Shown piece by piece: positions 45,763-55,212 of a stretch of 64,000 bases of DNA; the stretch's first letter is position 1; each line of letters opens with the position of its first letter. The stretch lies in assembly GCF_002849595.1 (NCBI RefSeq), contig NZ_NRQR01000020.1, positions 62,001 to 126,000 on the forward strand, in the 5' to 3' direction. Under the pieces are notes generated by a model that did not search any database, was not told the DNA's origin, and saw only the letters and a list, made by a program, of their open reading frames with translations. The translations under genes were made by a program, and so were the position numbers. Origin of the DNA: Luteimonas rhizosphaerae. GTDB taxonomy: Bacteria > Pseudomonadota > Gammaproteobacteria > Xanthomonadales > Xanthomonadaceae.

Positions 45763-45875
45763 CGCGCGTCCCCCGGACGCATGGCGGATGCATCCGGGTC
45801 GAGACTACCGGTTCCGGGTTTGCGACTCCGGGTAGACGGGAGGACGACCTCGCGTCCCTCGCCCGCGTGCGCGAC

Positions 45876-46910
45876 TCAGGCCGCCATGCGTTCCGTGACG
45901 GGACGCCGGCGCAGCGCTGCCCGGCTGATCCATGGCGGCGTGTGCGCCGCGCCTTCCAGCGGGGCGACGTCGACACCCGGCGGCACGATCGTGTCGATAC
46001 GGTCGAGCACCGCGTCGTCCAGCACGGTCCCGGTGCCGGCGAGCAGGTCGTCGAGCTGCGCCATGGTGCGCGGACCGATGATCGCGGCCGTCACCGCGGG
46101 ATGCGCCAGCACGAAACCGAGCGCCAGCTGCGTCAGCGTCAGGCCGGCGCTGTCCGCCAACGGGATCAGGGCCTCCACCGCGTCCAGGCTGGCCGCGTCC
46201 GACATCGCCTTCGGAAAGAACGTCGCACGCAGCGACTCCGGGGTCGGCGCGCCCTTGCGGTACCTGCCCGTCAGCATGCCTTTCGCCAGCGGGCTCCAGG
46301 TCATCACGCCCATGCCGTAGCGCTGGCAGGCCGGCAGCACCTCGCGTTCGATCGAGCGGTTGAGGATCGAATACGGCGGCTGCTCGGTGCGGAAGCGCGC
46401 CAGCCCGCGACGCTCGGCGGTCCATTGCGCCGCGACGATGTCCGACGCGGGCACGGTCGAGGCGCCGAACGCGAGGATCTTGCCCGCCCGCATCAGGTCG
46501 GTCAGCACGGACAGCGCCTCCTCCACGTCGGTGTCCGGCGCCAGACGATGGATCTGGTAGACGTCGATCCGGTCGGTCTGCAGTCGTCGCAGCGAATCCT
46601 CCACAGCGCGCGTGATCCAGCGCCGCGAATGGCCGCGCATGTTCGGGTCCTCCCCCATCGGCAGCGCCGCCTTGGTCGCGAGCACGACGCCGTCGCGCCT
46701 GCCCTGCAGCGCCTTGCCGACGATCACTTCCGAGTCGCCCTGGCTGTAGGCGTCGGCCGTGTCGACGAAGTTGATGCCGGCATCGAGGGCCTTGTGCACG
46801 ATGCGCACGCAGTCGTCCTGATCGGCATTGGCCAGCCGGCCGAACATCATCGTGCCCAGGCAATACGGGCTGACCTGGAGGCCGGTGCCACCGAGCGGTC
46901 GATATTTCAT
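45876..46910 (-). CDS. aldo/keto reductase
   Basis: A 344-residue NADPH-dependent oxidoreductase of the AKR superfamily (YajO/voltage-gated K-channel beta-like). Key features are INFVDTADAYSQGDSE with the catalytic Asp and Tyr, LATKAALPMG with the catalytic Lys, and the C-terminal IIGPRTMAQLDDLL NADPH site. AGGAG precedes the ATG. It is divergent from a TetR gene 109 bases away whose operator candidates lie in the shared promoter. Confidence 0.93.
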   Translation of the reverse strand: MKYRPLGGTGLQVSPYCLGTMMFGRLANADQDDCVRIVHKALDAGINFVDTADAYSQGDSEVIVGKALQGRRDGVVLATKAALPMGEDPNMRGHSRRWITRAVEDSLRRLQTDRIDVYQIHRLAPDTDVEEALSVLTDLMRAGKILAFGASTVPASDIVAAQWTAERRGLARFRTEQPPYSILNRSIEREVLPACQRYGMGVMTWSPLAKGMLTGRYRKGAPTPESLRATFFPKAMSDAASLDAVEALIPLADSAGLTLTQLALGFVLAHPAVTAAIIGPRTMAQLDDLLAGTGTVLDDAVLDRIDTIVPPGVDVAPLEGAAHTPPWISRAALRRRPVTERMAA

Positions 46911-46962
46911 GCGGAGCTCCTGAAATGGGCGAAGGCGCCCCGGACCGTGCACACTGCACAAC

Positions 46963-46998
46963 CGGAACGTTCGTCCATTTATACGGAACAACGTTCCG
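46963..46998. promoter_or_regulatory. candidate TetR operators between the AKR and TetR genes
   Basis: CGGAACGTTCG (46963-46973) and CGGAAC-AAC-GTTCCG (46984-46998) are two related inverted repeats in the 109-base intergenic region. Both use the half-site CGGAAC. They overlap the likely promoters of both genes, as expected for autoregulation by the adjacent TetR protein. Confidence 0.5.
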
Positions 46999-47019
46999 CT
47001 TATCAACTTGGAAGGTGGC

Positions 47020-47640
47020 ATGGTGAAACAACGCGGCAATCCGCCCGACCCCGCGGACGCCCTGCAGCGACCGCTGCGGGCCGACGCACGTCGCAACGTG
47101 GACGCGCTCTTCCAGGCGGCGTTGACCGTGTTCGCGAACCAAGGCGTGGACGCGCCGATGCGGATGATCGCGGCCGAAGCCGGCGTCGGCGTCGGCACGC
47201 TCTATCGACACTTTCCGCAGCGCTCCGATCTGATCCGCGCGCTGATCAACCGCGAGGTCGACAGCTGCGTGGCCGCAGCGACGCGTGCCGACAAGGCGCA
47301 AGCGCCCGGCGACGCGCTCGCCGCCTGGGTGCAGCGTCTCGTCGATCTCGCCGCGACCAAGCGCGGACTGGGTCCGGCCCTGCACTCGGGCGACCCGGCC
47401 TACCAGTCGCTGCCGCACTACGTGCTCGGCCAGCTCGCGCCCGCGCTGCAGGGCCTGCTGGATGCCGCCGCCGCCGCCGGCGAGATCCGCGCCGGCATGG
47501 ACGCGCGCGAACTGGTGCTGGCCACCCTGCGCCTCGCGTCGCCGGCCAGCAACGGCGATGTCGCGGAGGCACGCCGGATGGTGGCGCTGCTGTTCGATGG
47601 CCTGCGGGTCGGCGCGACGGGACGGGCGCACGCGGGCTGA
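47020..47640 (+). CDS. TetR family transcriptional regulator
   Basis: A 206-residue repressor. The N-terminal helix-turn-helix reads ALTVFANQGVDAPMRMIAAE then AGVGVGTLYRHFPQRSDLIR; the C-terminal half is an effector-binding helical domain. GGAAGG lies before the ATG at 47020. It likely represses itself and the divergent aldo/keto reductase gene. Confidence 0.92.
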   Translation: MVKQRGNPPDPADALQRPLRADARRNVDALFQAALTVFANQGVDAPMRMIAAEAGVGVGTLYRHFPQRSDLIRALINREVDSCVAAATRADKAQAPGDALAAWVQRLVDLAATKRGLGPALHSGDPAYQSLPHYVLGQLAPALQGLLDAAAAAGEIRAGMDARELVLATLRLASPASNGDVAEARRMVALLFDGLRVGATGRAHAG

Positions 47641-47745
47641 CTTGCAGCGCGGCGGCGTCGACGCCGAAACGTGCAATCCGGCGCCACGATTCCCGTCGGG
47701 CGCGACACCGCTCGCGACCGGTGGTGCGATCCGCAGCGTCGGTCG

Positions 47746-48873
47746 CTACCCCGCGATGCGCACCCGCTCGTTCCCGTTGCGCACCGAGGCGAACACCGCA
47801 TCGAGCACGCGCATGTCGCGCAGGCCTTCCTCGCCCGGTGCGCGCGGCGGCCGGCCTTCGAGAATGGCGAGCGCATCCTGGTCCATCTGCTCGGCCTGCA
47901 TGCGCGGGCGTTCGCCGAGCTGCGCCGGAAACCGCGTGCCGTCGCTGGCGCGGCCGACATTGCCGTCGTAGGACTGGAAGGGCGACAGCCGGTACCAACC
48001 GCGTTCGCAGTCGACCTGCAGGGTATTGAGGTTGCGGCCGAAACTGGTGACGCATTCGGCGACGATGTCGTCCGGAAACTCGAGCGTGAAGCGCGTGGTC
48101 TCGTCGACGCCACGGAAGATCTCGCGACGCGCGGTCTCGTCCCAGGCGCGCACGGCGACCGGTTCGAGCCCGGTGCTGTAACGCGCGGCGTTCACGCTGT
48201 AGACGCCCATGTCGTACATCGCACCGCCTCCGCGCGCAGGATCGAGCCGCCACGCCTCGTCGGCGCCCTGCCGCCAGCCGAACCAGCCCGCATCGGCGCG
48301 CACCTGCACGATGCGTCCGAACGGACGCGCCTGCGCCATCGCCATGAAGCGCCGCGTGTTCGGCTCGTGCTGCATGCGGTAGCCAATGGCGAGCTGCACC
48401 CGGTTGTCACGGCAGGCCTGGATCATCGCCTCGCCTTCGCCTGCGTCCATCGCCATCGGCTTCTCGCACCAGACGTGCTTGCCGGCATCGGCCGCGATCA
48501 GCGTCAGCGGCTTGTGCAGATGGTTCGGCGTGACGACGTAGACGACGTCGATGTCGGGGTTGTCGGCGATACGGTGGAAGTCGTCGTAGCTGTAGACGTT
48601 GGCGTCGGGGATGCCGTACGTCTCCTGCCACGCCGGCACCTTCTGCGGCGAACCGGTGACCAGACCGGCGAGGCGGCAGTGCCGGGTCAGCTGCAGCGCG
48701 GGTGCGAGCAGATCACGGCTGTAGCCGCCCAGACCGACGAGGGCGACGCCGAGGCGACGCGCGGGCGGCGTGGCCGCGAAACTTCGCGGCAGCACCGCCG
48801 CCGCGCCGGCGAGCGCCAGGGACTGCAGCACGCGGCGGCGGGAAATGCCATTCGACCAGCGGTTCGGGTCCAT
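47746..48873 (-). CDS. Tat-exported Gfo/Idh/MocA oxidoreductase
   Basis: A 375-residue NAD(P)-dependent oxidoreductase. A twin-arginine signal (SRRRVLQSLALAGAAAVL) leads, followed by a Rossmann domain with VALVGLGGYSR and the catalytic CEKPMAMD motif, then the beta-sheet domain. The Tat signal recalls Zymomonas glucose-fructose oxidoreductase, which carries its NADP cofactor folded across the membrane. GGAGG precedes the ATG at 48873. Confidence 0.9.
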   Translation of the reverse strand: MDPNRWSNGISRRRVLQSLALAGAAAVLPRSFAATPPARRLGVALVGLGGYSRDLLAPALQLTRHCRLAGLVTGSPQKVPAWQETYGIPDANVYSYDDFHRIADNPDIDVVYVVTPNHLHKPLTLIAADAGKHVWCEKPMAMDAGEGEAMIQACRDNRVQLAIGYRMQHEPNTRRFMAMAQARPFGRIVQVRADAGWFGWRQGADEAWRLDPARGGGAMYDMGVYSVNAARYSTGLEPVAVRAWDETARREIFRGVDETTRFTLEFPDDIVAECVTSFGRNLNTLQVDCERGWYRLSPFQSYDGNVGRASDGTRFPAQLGERPRMQAEQMDQDALAILEGRPPRAPGEEGLRDMRVLDAVFASVRNGNERVRIAG

Positions 48874-49218
48874 GTCGCCTCCGTCGATGTGGGAAGCGCC
48901 GATCCTAGCAGCGAGTCCGTGGGTGGCCGAGGCGCGCGTCGTGTCGTCAGGCCGGTTGCGATTCCAACGTCCCAGGGGCCCAGACCAGCCCGGACGCGCG
49001 AGGCGGCGCGCCGTCCTGCCTTGCAGTTTCCAGCCGCAGCTGTGCAATGCATTGCGCCTGCGCCCCCGACGCCCCCTGAAAACCCAGGCGAAACGAAACG
49101 CTGCCTCGACGTCGACGTTTCGGCTGCCTACCTGGTGCAAACGCGGCAGCGCGGCGCCGACCTCGACGGTCCCACTAGGGATCACCCCATCTGTTGCGCC
49201 ACCCGGACTGCTGCAAGC
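48874..49218. other. gene-free gap between divergent genes
   Basis: No supported gene. It holds an interrupted 7-bp repeat, CGAAACG (49094-49100) with CGTTTCG (49116-49122), spaced by 15 bases, about 130 bases before the next gene. It might be a protein-binding site; nothing else stands out. Confidence 0.4.
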
Positions 49219-49251
49219 ATGTCTCCATCTGCACACGCTCGGAACAACGCC

Positions 49252-50796
49252 ATGCACAGCATCCAGCTCATCCCAGATGCCGGCGGTCCCTCGTCGACGT
49301 CCCAGACCTGCGGCTCCGTCGATGTCAATCAGGCGGTCGACAACGTCATCGACTCCTATGGCCGAGGCGAGGCGACGCGTGTTCTTCTCGATGAGCTGGC
49401 CAACTGCTGCTCGCCCGAAGACGCGCAGGCAATCCTCGACGAACTCCAGCGGCGCGAGCCGGAAGACTGGACCAGCATCGTCAATACCGGCGCGATTTCG
49501 GAGCTGGAGGGCAGCGGGTATCCCGCCAGCGGCCTGACGCTCCTGGGCGATGCGATCGCCGCCAAGCACGCGGAAGGCTCGCTCAGCGGGGACGAACTGT
49601 TCGGCGTGTTCGGCATGGGACTGGCCTCGTTCGGCCCCGCCGAAGAACGCGGCGCGCAGATGCTCTTCGGCGCATCCAACAGTCAGGCCATGCAGGATTT
49701 CGAGGATGCAATGGCTGGCATGGCAATGGACATACTGGCGGGCGCCGATCGCTACAGCGCATCGCACGGGACCGATTCCACTGTGACCGGCTGGGCGAAC
49801 AACGTGATCGCCGGACTGGGTGGGGATGCGCTGAGCAGACAGGCCCTCTATTCGGCGTATTCGTCGCCCGATCGAACCGCCGTCGAACGCCAACACATCC
49901 GGGAACTGCTGGCCGACAAGGATGCCGTCGGCTATGCCGCAGGCTCACCGGATGCGCTGGGCGGCCTCATCATCGCGGTGGCCGAATCCGGCAGTGGCGG
50001 TACCGGCCTCGCCGTCGAAATGGCCAATTGGGCCGGCGACAACCCTGCGTATTTCGCCGAGAACGATGTCTTCTCCCAGCGGATCTCGGACCCGCGCACC
50101 GAAGCGCTGTCGCGCTTGCTGATCAGCCACTCGGACGCGATCTTCAATGACCTCACCGACGGGTACGAGAATGCCGGCCAGTACGCAGCAGACGACAGCC
50201 GACGATTGGGCTTCCTGCTCGGCGTGACCGCATTCAATCCGGACAACCTGTTCGGCGAGGCGGTCGCGGCGAAACTCGACGCCTACACCCAGACGCAGGC
50301 CGACGTCGTCGGTGCCGATCCCGAGTCCGTCGATGCGCAGGCCGCCCTCGGACGTCTCGAAATCCTCTCGCCCTCCCTGCTGATCGCCCAGGCGCTGCCG
50401 TTCCTGGGGAATCTCGAATCGAACGAGGCACGTGTCGACGGGATCCTGCGCATCCTCGATACGGTGGTCACCGTCGGCAGTCTTGTTCCCGCGGGTCGAT
50501 TCGGCGACTTTCTGTTCGATCTTTACGGCACGGTGGAAGGCTTGAGCGACTCCCAGATCGAGTCGGGACTGCAGGATTATCTCACCCAGGTGATGTCCGG
50601 CTCGCCCGAGGAGATCGAGGCCGGATTGCAGGAGCTTGCCACGATGGTCGATGAAGGCATCCAGGCCGAGTACGGAGACAACCCGGTGGTGGCGGGCGCG
50701 ATGTCGCGCCGTGTCGAGGACACGCTTTACGACATGTTGCTCGCCATCTCCCATAACGACGTGGCGGGTTATCTGGAAACGCATCAGGACGGATGA
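49252..50796 (+). CDS. large helical protein of unknown function
   Basis: A 514-residue protein, mostly helical, rich in Ala, Gly, Asp and Ser, acidic overall, with no signal peptide, transmembrane segment or catalytic motif I recognise. Recognisable text includes DVNQAVDNVIDSYGRGEATR near the N-terminus, a Gly-rich AESGSGGTGLAVEM in the middle and a moderately hydrophobic stretch LPFLGNLESNEARVD. Cysteines occur only near the N-terminus (C20, C52, C53). The style suits a secreted-system effector or a lineage-specific cytoplasmic protein, but no secretion signal or toxin motif supports that. An in-frame ATG at 49219 is an alternative start; neither has a good ribosome-binding site. Confidence 0.7.
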   Translation: MHSIQLIPDAGGPSSTSQTCGSVDVNQAVDNVIDSYGRGEATRVLLDELANCCSPEDAQAILDELQRREPEDWTSIVNTGAISELEGSGYPASGLTLLGDAIAAKHAEGSLSGDELFGVFGMGLASFGPAEERGAQMLFGASNSQAMQDFEDAMAGMAMDILAGADRYSASHGTDSTVTGWANNVIAGLGGDALSRQALYSAYSSPDRTAVERQHIRELLADKDAVGYAAGSPDALGGLIIAVAESGSGGTGLAVEMANWAGDNPAYFAENDVFSQRISDPRTEALSRLLISHSDAIFNDLTDGYENAGQYAADDSRRLGFLLGVTAFNPDNLFGEAVAAKLDAYTQTQADVVGADPESVDAQAALGRLEILSPSLLIAQALPFLGNLESNEARVDGILRILDTVVTVGSLVPAGRFGDFLFDLYGTVEGLSDSQIESGLQDYLTQVMSGSPEEIEAGLQELATMVDEGIQAEYGDNPVVAGAMSRRVEDTLYDMLLAISHNDVAGYLETHQDG

Positions 50797-50797
50797 A

Positions 50798-50817
50798 GGC
50801 GCGTGGCGTAACGCGCC
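50798..50817. terminator. hairpin after the unknown-protein gene
   Basis: GGCGCGT and ACGCGCC form a 7-bp stem around a 6-base loop, starting one base after the stop codon at 50796, in the gap before the converging HD-GYP gene. Confidence 0.45.
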
Positions 50818-50926
50818 AAGCCTGCGCGGGCGCTCCGCATCGTGGCGGTTCTTGAAGGCCGCTCAGAACCTGGAGGCGGTGTGGCGATCAGCACCTGCAC
50901 AGCGTTGCAGCGCCTGTTTCGAAGGG

Positions 50927-53035
50927 TTACCCGCGCTGGTGCTCGACATGCGCGTCCGGCGCGATGCCCGTCGGCACCGGATGATCCGCGACGTCACCTG
51001 CCCCGTCGTCCGGCCTGCCCGCCGCGGCAGCAACTTCCTCGTCGCGGAAGGCGCCGGCGATGCGGATGATCTCGTCTTCGATCGCGAAGAAGGCATCGAG
51101 CACCACGGGGTCGAACGTCGTCCCGCGCAGCTGGCGCATCATCGCCATCGCCTGCGCGTGCGGAAACGGGGGCTTGTAGCAGCGGCGGTTGACCAGCGCA
51201 TCGTAGATGTCGGCGACGGCCATGATCCGGCCCGACAGCGGAATCGCCTGGCCCTGCAGGCCGGCCGGATAGCCCGACCCGTCCCACTTCTCGTGATGGG
51301 TCGCGGCGATCTCGGCGGCGACGGACAGGAAGTTGTCGCCCTCGATGTGCCGGGAGGTGCTGAGGATGATCGTCCGGCCGAACTCCGCATGCCGGCGCAT
51401 GACCACCCATTCCTCCTGGGTGAGCGGGCCCGGCTTGAGCAGGATGTGGTCGGGCACGCCGACCTTGCCGATGTCGTGCAGCGGCGCCGACAGGAACAGC
51501 AGGTCGATGTGCTCGTCGGTCAGGATGTCGGCGTACTGGCCGGTATCGCGCAGGCGCCGGGCGATGGCGCGCACGTAGTGCTGGGTGCGCTTGATGTGTG
51601 CGCCGGTCTCGGGATCGCGCGTTTCGGCGACCGCCGACATCGATTCGATCGTGACCTGCCGCGCGTTTTCGAGCTGCTTGCGCCAGCGTCGCGCATGGCG
51701 CTGCTGCAGCACGTACCGGGTTGCGAAGGCCGCCAGCAGCACGGTCACTGCGACCAGCGCGGGGGCCGCGACCGGCAGCACCAGACCCTGATACGCAATG
51801 CCCGCGAACGCCAGCGCGCCCAATGCCAGCACGACAGCCAGTGTGGTCGCGCCCACCGTCCACAGACTGCGCCGCGCCACCAGCAGACCGCCCTGCATCG
51901 CCGCGACCAGCACGCCGAGCACCAGCGCCGCGAGGCCGCCCCACTCCGGCGTGCGCAGCGTGCGGCCGTCGAGGATGTTCTGCACCAGCGCCGATTGCAC
52001 CTTCGCGCCGGAGAACACCGGACTCATCGCCGTCCGGTGCCGGTCGCTGAGCCCCACCGCCGACGAGCCGATGACGACCACCTTGCCGCGCAGGTCCTGC
52101 GCCACATGCCGCCCGGCCAGCACGTCCACCGCCGCGACGCTGGGATAGCGCGCCGGCGGGCCGTCGAAACGCAGCAGCGCGTGTCCCCGGCGATCGACCG
52201 GCACCACGTGCGGTCCGATCACGAGTGATGCGCCATCGCGACCGGCGACCACGCGCCCGGACGACACGTCCAGCGCCCGCATCGTCGTCGCCAGCGCGAG
52301 GCTCGGCTGCAGCACGCCGCGATATTCGACGAGCAGCGGCAGGCGCCGCAGCACGCCGTCATCGTCGACGCCCATGTTCACGAACCCGCTGACCCGGGTC
52401 TGCGATGCGATCGACCCGACGTTGTCGAGCACGCCGTGCGCGCGGTCGAGGTCCAGCGCGTCCAGCGCGCCGTCGAACCCCACGCCGGGACGCGCCGGCG
52501 CGGTCTCGCCGGTGGCGTGGTCGAAATAGAAATAGCGCGCCCCGACCACATCGGCCTGCGCCATCGCGTGGCCCAGGTAGCCGTCGTTGTCCAGCAGGCC
52601 GTCCGGTACGCCGGTGATCGCCACGTCGATGCCGAAATCGCGCTGGAAGGTCTTCCGGATATCCGCCAGCGACGCGCGATCCGCCTCGGGCAGGAGAATG
52701 TCCAGCGCGATGGCGGCGGGCCGCTCGGCCGCGATGCGTTCGACCAGCGCCGCGAGCCGGTAGCGCGGCCAGGGCCACTGGCCGACCGCCGACAGGCTCA
52801 CGTCGTCGATGTCGACGACGACGGTGTCGGACGCCGGCACGCCATCGGCGGTGGCCCGCATCAGCCCGTCGAGCACGGCGTTGTCGAGACGCGCGATCGG
52901 CGCGACCCGCAGCATGCCACCGAGACCGATGACCAGCGCGATCAGCACGCCGGCCACCAGCAACAGCACGCCCTGACGCCGGCGAGGAACGACCGCCGCG
53001 CCGGGCGGCGGCGCGGGCAGGCCTAACCCGGACAT
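50927..53035 (-). CDS. CHASE2 - HD-GYP c-di-GMP phosphodiesterase
   Basis: A 702-residue inner-membrane sensor enzyme. One helix (about 23-41) leads to a periplasmic CHASE2 domain (about 45-360), then three helices (about 365-440) and a cytoplasmic HD-GYP domain. Active-site residues are intact: H520-D521 in LHDIGK, H580-H581 in THHEKWDGSGYP with the GYP at 588-590. HD-GYP enzymes hydrolyse c-di-GMP to pGpG/GMP. It is the last gene of a FecR-OmpA-CHASE2 operon, so its periplasmic sensor may respond to an envelope signal. Confidence 0.92.
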   Translation of the reverse strand: MSGLGLPAPPPGAAVVPRRRQGVLLLVAGVLIALVIGLGGMLRVAPIARLDNAVLDGLMRATADGVPASDTVVVDIDDVSLSAVGQWPWPRYRLAALVERIAAERPAAIALDILLPEADRASLADIRKTFQRDFGIDVAITGVPDGLLDNDGYLGHAMAQADVVGARYFYFDHATGETAPARPGVGFDGALDALDLDRAHGVLDNVGSIASQTRVSGFVNMGVDDDGVLRRLPLLVEYRGVLQPSLALATTMRALDVSSGRVVAGRDGASLVIGPHVVPVDRRGHALLRFDGPPARYPSVAAVDVLAGRHVAQDLRGKVVVIGSSAVGLSDRHRTAMSPVFSGAKVQSALVQNILDGRTLRTPEWGGLAALVLGVLVAAMQGGLLVARRSLWTVGATTLAVVLALGALAFAGIAYQGLVLPVAAPALVAVTVLLAAFATRYVLQQRHARRWRKQLENARQVTIESMSAVAETRDPETGAHIKRTQHYVRAIARRLRDTGQYADILTDEHIDLLFLSAPLHDIGKVGVPDHILLKPGPLTQEEWVVMRRHAEFGRTIILSTSRHIEGDNFLSVAAEIAATHHEKWDGSGYPAGLQGQAIPLSGRIMAVADIYDALVNRRCYKPPFPHAQAMAMMRQLRGTTFDPVVLDAFFAIEDEIIRIAGAFRDEEVAAAAGRPDDGAGDVADHPVPTGIAPDAHVEHQRG

Positions 53036-53078
53036 CTGGCGTGCGTGACGTGGCGCCGGGGCCGCATGACCGCCGCCG

Positions 53079-53693
53079 TCACAGGATCAGGATTTCCGCG
53101 CGCCGGTTGCGCGGCTCGGGCACGCCCGGCGCCGTCGGCACCAGCGGCGACTTGTCGCCGAACCAGTCCATCTGCACGGGCAACGCCGGATCGATCTTCC
53201 GCAACATTGCCGCGACGGCCCGCGCGCGTTCGGCCGACAACGACAGGTTGTAAGCGGGCGCGCCGGCGGAATCTGCATATCCGAAGACCGTCACCTCGGT
53301 CGGCAAGCGGCCGCGCACCGCCGCCAGCACCTCGGGCAGCTTCTGCCTGGATTCGGGCGTGAGCTCCATGCTGTCGAACAGGAAATTCAGCACGAAGCTC
53401 AGCGGCGGCTCGGGTTGCGCATCCAGCAGCGCCCGGTGGCGCGTCTCGAAGGCCTCGCGCGTGTCCGACCTCGCCAGCGTGGGCGCGGTCGTCGCGTCGG
53501 CCTCGACGCGGCCATAGGCCTGGTCGAGCCGTTGCTGCCCGTACGCATTGCCGACCAGCACCGCGCCGACGCGCCCGTCCTGGTCGGGCAGCAGCGTCAC
53601 CCGGGTCGGCGCGGCGGAACAGGCCGACAGCAGCGCGGCCAGCGACAGCAGCGCGACCGCACGCCATCCCGCGCACCCTCGGACCGTCGCCAC
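53079..53693 (-). CDS. OmpA family lipoprotein
   Basis: A 204-residue protein with a lipoprotein signal (lipobox LSAC) and a C-terminal OmpA peptidoglycan-binding domain: NFLFDSMELTPESRQKL, VTVFGYADSAGAPAYNLSLS, AERARAVAAML and the final NRRAEI. It would tether an outer- or inner-membrane anchor to the cell wall. It starts with GTG at 53693, two bases after the FecR stop, so translation is coupled. Confidence 0.87.
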   Translation of the reverse strand: MATVRGCAGWRAVALLSLAALLSACSAAPTRVTLLPDQDGRVGAVLVGNAYGQQRLDQAYGRVEADATTAPTLARSDTREAFETRHRALLDAQPEPPLSFVLNFLFDSMELTPESRQKLPEVLAAVRGRLPTEVTVFGYADSAGAPAYNLSLSAERARAVAAMLRKIDPALPVQMDWFGDKSPLVPTAPGVPEPRNRRAEILIL

Positions 53694-53695
53694 GA

Positions 53696-54139
53696 TCAGC
53701 CCGCTTCGATCAGGAAGCGGGTCCCGCGTACGCCGACCGTGGCCTGCGGCGTTTCCACCTTGACCGACTCCGGCGCCAGCCGACCGATCTTGCCGGACTC
53801 GTAGATCGCCGAGCCCTGGCCCATGTAGAGCGAGAACGCGTAGCGGCCCGCCTTCGGCTCGAAGACGTAGTCGCGCACGTGCACATCCGCGCCGCCGCCG
53901 ACGGTGAGCATCGTGCCGTCGCGGAACACGATCGACGCCGTCGCGCCCGGCGCGGTGACGATGCGGTCGGAGACACGCAGCTGCGTGCCCGCTTCCGCCG
54001 TGCGCGTGGCGTTGGCCTGGACGATGCTGACACTGCCCGCCACGCCCTTCACCAGCGCCACGTGCAGGTCGGACGCGGCCAGCGGCCACGCAACGCAGGC
54101 CAGCCAGACGGCGACCGGCAGACCCAGAACCTTGGACAT
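53696..54139 (-). CDS. exported FecR domain protein
   Basis: A 147-residue protein with a signal peptide (1-22) and a single FecR-like domain (GVAGSVSIVQANATRTAEAG, VSDRIVTAPGATASIVFRDG, TPQATVGVRGTRFLIE). Free-standing FecR domains of this kind occur beside CHASE2 sensors and may present a ligand or bind sugars. GGGGGAAG precedes the ATG. First gene of the operon with the OmpA lipoprotein and the CHASE2-HD-GYP protein. Confidence 0.9.
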   Translation of the reverse strand: MSKVLGLPVAVWLACVAWPLAASDLHVALVKGVAGSVSIVQANATRTAEAGTQLRVSDRIVTAPGATASIVFRDGTMLTVGGGADVHVRDYVFEPKAGRYAFSLYMGQGSAIYESGKIGRLAPESVKVETPQATVGVRGTRFLIEAG

Positions 54140-54417
54140 CGGACTTCCCCCGTTTGTGTGAATCCCTGACGCCGCATAGCAGCTTCCGCGTCAGGGCCGC
54201 ATGAGGACACGCGGTCGGGCGCCATCGGCACCACCGGTACGTTAGCGGCCGCGGCGGGGAAAGCTGCAGCCCGCGTTCCGCCGGATCGTGCACAGCGTGG
54301 AGCACTTGGGGAAACGCGAAAAAAACGGTGCCGCGGACGCGAATGCGCCCGCCGGCGCTGGCTAGAATACGCGCGGATGTCGGCGCTCAGCCCTCACCGA
54401 TTTCGCAGGGGGCGAAG

Positions 54418-55212
54418 ATGAAGCTGGTGTTTCCCAATGGCGAGCATGGCCAGGTCCTGCTGAGCGCAGGCGTCAACCGGATCGGCTCGACGCCGGGGAG
54501 CGCCGTGGTCCTCACCGGCCCCGGCATCCGCCCGCTCCACTGCGAGATCCATGTCACCGGCGCCGGTGCCAACGTGCAGGTGCCCCAAAGCGGCGGACCG
54601 GTGTCGCTCAACGGCAAGCCCGTGTCCGACCTCATGGCGCTGCGCAGCGGCGACCAGATCGACTTCGGCGACATCGTGGCGACGTTCGCCCCGGTCGAGT
54701 CCGCACCGAGCGCATCGGCGCCGCGCGTGGCCGACGGCAGCGACGACGACATCGGCGCCACCCGCGTGCGCATGGCAATGCCGCGGTTCGTTCTGCGCGG
54801 CGTGTCCGGCGCGGTGTCGGGCAAGGTCTTTCCGGTGGCCGGTCCGGTGGTCATCGGCCGTGCGCCGGAGTGCGACATCACCGTGCCCGCCGACGAGATC
54901 TCCCGCCGCCATGCCGTGGTCAAGCCGGTCGGCGACGGCCTGTCGGTCGACGATCTGGACTCGTCCAACGGCACCTACATCAACGGCAAGCGCGTGCAGC
55001 AGGGATTCCTGAGCCCGGGCGACGAGCTCCGCGTCGATGCCGCGGGCTTCCTGCTGATCGCACCGGGCCTGGACGTGTCGCAGCAGACGCTCCGCGCCGC
55101 GGAGCCCGAGGCGGTCTCGCCGCCGCGGGCCGCGGTCAGACGTTGGGTGCCGATTCTGCTGACCGCCGCCGCAGCGTTGGTCATCGCCGCTCTGGTGCTG
55201 GTCCCGGGATGA
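54418..55212 (+). CDS. double-FHA domain membrane-anchored protein
   Basis: A 264-residue protein with two FHA domains and a C-terminal transmembrane helix (about 243-262). FHA1 (about 1-90) is partly degenerate. FHA2 (about 120-215) has the canonical phosphothreonine-binding set VIGRAPECDITVPADEISRR, H, and DSSNGTYINGKRV. It would bind phosphothreonine proteins at the inner face of the membrane. No Ser/Thr kinase is in the window. It is divergent from the FecR operon; AGGGGGC precedes the ATG. Confidence 0.88.
   Translation: MKLVFPNGEHGQVLLSAGVNRIGSTPGSAVVLTGPGIRPLHCEIHVTGAGANVQVPQSGGPVSLNGKPVSDLMALRSGDQIDFGDIVATFAPVESAPSASAPRVADGSDDDIGATRVRMAMPRFVLRGVSGAVSGKVFPVAGPVVIGRAPECDITVPADEISRRHAVVKPVGDGLSVDDLDSSNGTYINGKRVQQGFLSPGDELRVDAAGFLLIAPGLDVSQQTLRAAEPEAVSPPRAAVRRWVPILLTAAAALVIAALVLVPG

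Noticed and set aside
54363..54368. A TAGAAT -10 box before the FHA gene
   Set aside because: No acceptable -35 at the right distance, so it is not called as a promoter.
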